Assembly: GCA_905221605.1 (NCBI GenBank) | Contig: CAJNDS010002465.1 | Location: 330,001-394,000, forward strand | Source: Symbiodinium natans | Lineage: Eukaryota > Sar > Dinophyceae > Suessiales > Symbiodiniaceae | Direction of reading: 5' to 3' | Length of the DNA stretch: 64,000 bases | In this document: piece after piece, positions 59,780-64,000 of the stretch | Layout: the number at the start of each line of letters is the position of its first letter | Numbering within the stretch: position 1 is the stretch's first letter | Position numbers and translations under genes: made by a program | Notes under the pieces: model-generated | The model's input: only the letters and a program-made list of their open reading frames with translations | Told to the model about the DNA's origin: nothing | The model's database searches: none

Positions 59780-60425
59780 AATCAAACCTTAAAACCCTGC
59801 AACCCTACACCACGAAACCACTAAACCGCTAAATCCCTAACCTGTTCCCCAAAACTAATAGATCTCTAAACTGCTAAACCCCTAAACCCTAAACCCTAAA
59901 CCGTAAACACTAAACCCTAAGCCCTAAACCAAACGACCCCTCAGCCTCTGAACCCCCCAAAACCCACTAAATCCTCCCCGAACCTTTAAGCCATTTACGT
60001 AAACCGCTGAACCCCGAAAGCACAAGAACCGAACCCCTAAACCACTACATCCCAAAACGCTCAACCCCTGAACCACAGAACCCTAACACGCTAAACCCCT
60101 GAAACCACTCAATCCACACGACTCCTCATACCCAAAACCCTAAACCCTAAATCCTCATACGCTAAACCCCTAGACCGCTAAAACTCCGTTAAAGGCCCCT
60201 CTAAGCTCAACCCCTACAACCCTAAACCACTAAACCCCAAAACCCCAAACCCTGTAAACCCCTGAAACACCTGAAACCCTAAACAAGCCCTTAAACACAA
60301 AAAAACTCAAACCCCAAAAATCCTGGAGCACCCAACGCTAAACCCTAAACCCTAAACCCTAAACCCTAAGCCCTAAGCCCTAAACCCTAAACCCTAAACC
60401 CCGAAAACCCTCGACCCTAAAAGGC
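59780..60425. repeat. Highly decayed CCCTAAA-type tract
   Basis: About 640 bp of C- and A-rich sequence recognisable as diverged CCCTAAA-type units with many substitutions, and a fresh perfect patch at 60340-60405. No gene seen. It looks like an old array partly refreshed. Confidence 0.75.
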
Positions 60426-60428
60426 CCT

Positions 60429-60484
60429 GACTCGAGCCTCTGTGCAGCGCCAGGAACCAGCGGTGGTAAGGCAAGATCGCATCC
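60429..60484 (-). CDS. Candidate exon
   Basis: After TTTAG: WKDAILPYHRWFLALHRGS, then GTCAGG. 19 codons. Confidence 0.35.
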
Positions 60485-61292
60485 TTCCAGCCCTAAACCC
60501 TAAACCCTAAACCCTAAACCCTAAACCCTAAACCCTAAACTCTAACAACCCGAGTCTTGAAGACTGTGGGTTCCAGGAGAGAACGCTGAATTCAGGGTGT
60601 GGGGTTTCGACAGGGATTTAGGGTACTTCAGGTCTGGGGCTTAGGGTTTGGGGGGTTTTGGGTTTAGGGTGTAGGGTTTGGGGTTTAGGGGCATGCCCAG
60701 AAGTTGTGAGCCCTCAACTACCCCCTGATGTAGTCTGTGCAATGAACGGGCTTCCGCACCCCTTAGCCAGGGACCTTTTGTAGGGTTTAGGGTCCGACCT
60801 GCGGCACCTGCTGTACGGCGGAGATGCGGCGGCAAAAGAACCTTCTGTAGGGTTTAGGGTTCAGGGTTTAGGGCCAAGGGTTTAGGGTTTAGGGTTTGGA
60901 ATTTAGGAATCAGCCATGCCTTGATTCAGAAAAATGTTCCCGGAATCCTCATTTAAGGACCATACTATAATTCATATATCCTGAACCCGAAGCCCTTAAC
61001 CATAAAATCTAAACCCTATAGACCCTAAACCCTAAACCCTAACCCTAAACCCTACCTGAGGGATTTTGGAACATCTGGCTACTTCGGGACAGCTACGGGA
61101 AGGGAAGTCCCTGGGTCGGGTTCCCTTTCAGTAGGAAGATTAGGGTTTAGGGTTTAGGGTTTAAGGTTTAGGGTTCAGGGTTCAGGGTTTAGGGCTTAGG
61201 GCTCAGGGTTTGGGGTTCAGGGTCGTAGAAGGCCTATTTAAGAATTGTAGAAGGACTAGCTAAGAAGTACTATATCCGGGACCGCCCTGTAC

Positions 61293-61337
61293 ATCCCTGC
61301 ACAATTGGCGGGCCCAATGATACACGGTTTCGATGTT
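61293..61337 (-). CDS. Candidate exon
   Basis: Reads NIETVYHWARQLCRD up to donor GAT/GTACAG. It abuts the family 7 element at 61348. Confidence 0.3.
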
Positions 61338-61347
61338 CAGGGTTCAG

Positions 61348-61457
61348 GACACAAGAGTAACCTAGGAATGAAAAGGTCGCCCTTTTTGGTTTAAAGGGTC
61401 TTATAAGGGAACCTGGGCCCTAAAACAGGGGAATAAGGGCCTAGTCAGGGTGCCTAA
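61348..61457. mobile_element. Inverted-repeat element, family 7
   Basis: Left ACAAGAGTAACCTAGGAATG, then CGCCCTTTTTGG; right GAATAAGGGCCTAGTCAGGG. The right end runs into CCCTAAA units. Confidence 0.6.
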
Positions 61458-61769
61458 ACCCTAAACCCTAAACCCTAAACCCTAAGCCCTAAACCCACTT
61501 CTGCACCTGCGCGGTTTAGGGTTTCGGGGTCCACAAACGAGGCCAAGTTCAAGCCCGAAAAACCCAAAACACCCAAAGACACAACAAACCGAAAACAACC
61601 CCTCCACTCTACACCCTTAACCCTAAACCTAAACCCTAACCCTAAGCCCCAAGCCCTAAGCCCTAAACCCTAAACCCTAAACCCTAAACCCCACACCCTA
61701 AACTCTAAACCCTAAACCCTAAACCCTAAACCCTAAACCCTGAACCCTAAACCCTCCTAAACCCTAAAC

Positions 61770-61858
61770 CCTGCTTCGGCTAAGCTGAATCCGGGGTGCG
61801 TCCCATGCAGATCGAAGGAGGGAGCTGCCCGTGGGTCGGTTCCCTCGTTCACGTAGAC
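61770..61858 (-). CDS. Candidate exon ending at an array GT
   Basis: 29 codons: VYVNEGTDPRAAPSFDLHGT then HPGFSLAEAG, followed by GTTTAGGG. Coding-like codon pattern. Confidence 0.45.
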
Positions 61859-62614
61859 CTTGCCAGAGGATTAGGGTTCAGGGTTCAGGGTTCAGGGTTT
61901 AGGGTTTAGGGTTCAGGGTTCAGGGTTTAGGGTTTAGGGTTTAGGGTTTAGGGTTTAGGGTTTAGGGTTTGGGGTTTGGGGTTTGGGGTTTGGGTTAGGG
62001 TTGTTAAGGTTTAGGTCTGGGGTAGTTAGGGTTTGGGGTTTGGGGTTAGGGGTTTTGGGGTTTGGGGTTTGGGGTCGTTTAGGCATTTAGATTTGTCGGA
62101 GTTCTGGGTTCGGGGTGAAGGGTTAAGGGCTAGATCTTTAAAACAGAGGGTTTAGGGCCATACGGCTTTAGGGGTTCTTTAAGTTTGGGGGCTTAAGATT
62201 AGCTGTCACGCTTAGGGTTCAAGGATTGATAAGGCCGTTTCTCAAAATTATGGTCCCTTTTTGGATCCTTATAAGGCCGGCCAAACAGACACCCTAATTT
62301 AGAGAACTGAACATCTAGTTTAGGGTTTAGGGTTTCGGGGGCTTAGCGTTTTGGGGGTTGCGGCTGAATTGGGACTTAGGGGTTTAGGGTTTAGGGTTTA
62401 GGGTTTAGGGTTTAGGGTTTAGGGTTGGGGAGGGGGGGAGCCTGTCTGCGGCTTCAGGCTAGAGTCCATTCAGATTCGGGCTTCGGTGTCCCTGAACGCC
62501 CGAAATCCTAAACCACTCTCCCTGGACTCGATGGCCCTAAACCCTAAACCCTAAACCCTAAACCCCAAACCCTAAATCCTAAACCCTAAACCCTAAACTC
62601 AGTATCCCTAAGCC

Positions 62615-62749
62615 CTACAAAGCCGCAATCCCAAATGGCTTCGAGGCCTCTGTGCCATTGAGCAAGGAGAACTCCACTTCGCGTTTCAGGGTTAGGTGGT
62701 CCACAAGAGAGTAGTTCCTCAAAGGCTCAGAAGTTTGGGGTTCAGATCC
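62615..62749 (-). CDS. Candidate terminal exon with NYSLVDHL motif
   Basis: Begins after TTTAG of a long array, 44 codons plus stop: SEPQTSEPLRNYSLVDHLTL then KREVEFSLLNGTEASKPFGI. Shares NYSL-x-DHL with 35151-35216. Confidence 0.5.
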   Translation of the reverse strand, partial: GSEPQTSEPLRNYSLVDHLTLKREVEFSLLNGTEASKPFGIAAL

Positions 62750-62753
62750 CTAA

Positions 62754-62844
62754 ACCCTAAACCCTAAACCCTAAACCCTAAACCCTAAACCCTAAACCCT
62801 AAACCCTAAACCCTAAACCCTAAACCCTAAACCCTAAACCCTCC
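62754..62844. repeat. CCCTAAA array
   Basis: About 13 perfect units. Its TTTAG (minus strand) immediately precedes the open segment at 62615-62749. Confidence 0.95.
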
Positions 62845-63299
62845 CCTGGGGGTGGTTAGGGTTTCCGGGTAGATGAAACCCCTAGACCGCTTGGCAGTAG
62901 AGGTGGGGGGGATAAGACTGGTGGGTTCCCCCCAGATTAAACCCTCTTTTTGGGGGTACTCTACAACCCTGCTTAATACTTGGCAACCCAACCATATGAT
63001 GATACAGGGTTTATGGTTTAGGGCTTAGGGCTAGGTTTTCTTTTTTTTGGGGGGTTGGGGTTGGTTGCTTTAGAATGGAAGCTTGAAGCAAAAAAAGGGG
63101 TTTAAAGGGCACCACTGGGCTACCAACTTAATAACTACATGTTACCTGGTGGCTTTCTGCCCTGACAAGCTGCTTTGAAGGCCCTGGTCCTGCAACACTA
63201 TGTTGTTGAATTGATAAAGTTGGGCCTTCACTGCTGCTTGTGTATGGGGGTAAACAAACACGTCAACTTCATGTATGATATTTTACAAGGTATATTTAA

Positions 63300-63575
63300 T
63301 ATAGGAGGTTTGGGGCATGGTCAAAAAGACATGAATGAACGCTTGCGACGTCTTGTTCCAGCAATGCCAAGCATCCTTCTGCATTCAGTTGTGCAAAGAG
63401 GCAAGAACGCTGTAAATACCCGTGTTTCGGCCATGTTCACAAAAGACATGAACGCTTGTGACAGCACGTCTTGCTCCAGAAACGTCAAACAGCCTTTTAC
63501 ATTATGTTCGCATTCTGCTGCGCAAAGAGGCAAGAAAACTGCAAATACCAGTGCTTTCGGGCATGGTCGCCGCAG
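63300..63575. repeat. ~120-bp tandem repeat, 2.3 copies
   Basis: The blocks CATGGTCAAAAAGACATGAA, CATGTTCACAAAAGACATGA and CATGGTCGCC mark the starts. Each unit ends GCAAAGAGGCAAGAA...AAATAC. Open frames exist on both strands (a 217-codon plus frame from 63175, a 161-codon minus frame); neither is convincing, since both run on through poly-Pro or poly-Gly from the adjacent C-rich tract. Confidence 0.85.
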
Positions 63576-63581
63576 GAACGG

Positions 63582-63698
63582 ACCCCCACCCCCACCCCCC
63601 ACCCCCACCCCCCACCCCCACCCCCCACCCCCCACCCCCCACCCCACCCCACCCCCCCCCCAACCCCCCCCCCAACCCCCCCTCCCCAGCCCCCCCCC

Positions 63699-63738
<40 letters not shown>
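63582..63738. repeat. C-rich microsatellite (CCCCCA)n and poly-C
   Basis: About 155 bp of C with scattered A or T. The complementary G-rich strand has strong G-quadruplex potential. Confidence 0.98.
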
Positions 63739-63739
<1 letters not shown>

Positions 63740-64000
63740 CGAGGAAAGACACACAAGAACAAGAAAGAAGAAACCAGAGGAAACGAGCAGGCAAAGCAAA
63801 GCGCAAGGACCAACTACCTATATACTAAGTCCACCCATTCTCCAAGTAGGCTCTGGCCCTTTTGGGTGGTTTGGGATGAAGGTTTAGGGGTGTACGGTAC
63901 ATGGCTCAGGCAAGTATATGCCATGCCCTATAAAACACTAAACCCTAAACCCTAAACCCTAACCCTAAACCCTAAACCCTATACCCCAGGTTAGGGCTTA

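Noticed and set aside
63175-63955. Proline-rich 217-, 165- and 138-codon frames and glycine-rich minus frames
   Set aside because: Dominated by the C-rich microsatellite, with no ATG at the start of the longest frame and equal openness on both strands.
1-64000. A strictly unidirectional minus-strand gene cluster
   Set aside because: All the longest frames are on the minus strand, but at least one island (12856-12970) is better on plus and several are ambiguous, so I do not claim it.

Overview
ORGANISM. This is eukaryotic nuclear DNA. A plant/alga/alveolate-type telomere heptamer (TTTAGGG / CCCTAAA) is scattered across all 64 kb in both orientations, in runs from one to about 25 units. Between the runs lie GC-rich islands of about 60-400 bp. 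No bacterial operon, rRNA, tRNA or CRISPR array was seen. Small exon-like islands, many short introns and abundant TTTAGGG-type sequence best fit a dinoflagellate, probably a Symbiodinium-like (Suessiales) nuclear genome. This is inference, because other protists, green algae and plants share the repeat. The window is not a chromosome end: the arrays are interstitial, change direction repeatedly, and alternate with unique DNA throughout.

CODING CONTENT. Only one gene is beyond reasonable doubt: a large minus-strand exon at 25736-27640 encoding a membrane protein with about ten predicted membrane segments and no recognised family. Four more minus-strand open segments are long enough to be convincing: 50278-50898, 20529-20769 (coiled coil), 46424-46691 and 13514-13711. 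Around them many islands read as small exons, usually on the minus strand, bounded by plausible splice sites and often phase-compatible with the next island. Proposed multi-exon minus-strand models are 25736-28347, 38476-39039, 48810-49613, 50278-52247, 54865-55539 and 58196-59766. Islands of 20-40 open codons in GC-rich DNA arise by chance and often look plausible on both strands, so these small exons carry low to moderate confidence. Three distant pairs share peptide motifs in one frame, which supports at least some of them.

NON-CODING CONTENT. Perfect TTTAGGG arrays put a stop in every one of six frames every 21 nt, so they cut up open frames, and reading frames rich in LNPKP-type peptide are translated degenerate arrays rather than proteins. 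At least eight families of short inverted-repeat (MITE-like) elements recur in 2-8 copies; one copy has a clean 8-bp target duplication and several carry a telomere-like array inside. Tandem repeats include a 32-bp minisatellite (about 21.7-22.7 kb), a 43-bp array (5.9-6.5 kb), a 42-bp array (38.05-38.44 kb), a 213-bp triplication of an exon-like unit (49.0-49.6 kb), a 279-bp duplication (51.6-52.1 kb), and large AGT, TACA, TA and C-rich microsatellites.

INTEGRATION. My main hypothesis is that telomere-like arrays make up much of the intron sequence here: many open islands end exactly where an array supplies the GT of GTTTAGGG as 5' splice site, and several begin right after the AG of TTTAG. 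Short inverted-repeat elements may spread these arrays. RNA-seq would decide this.
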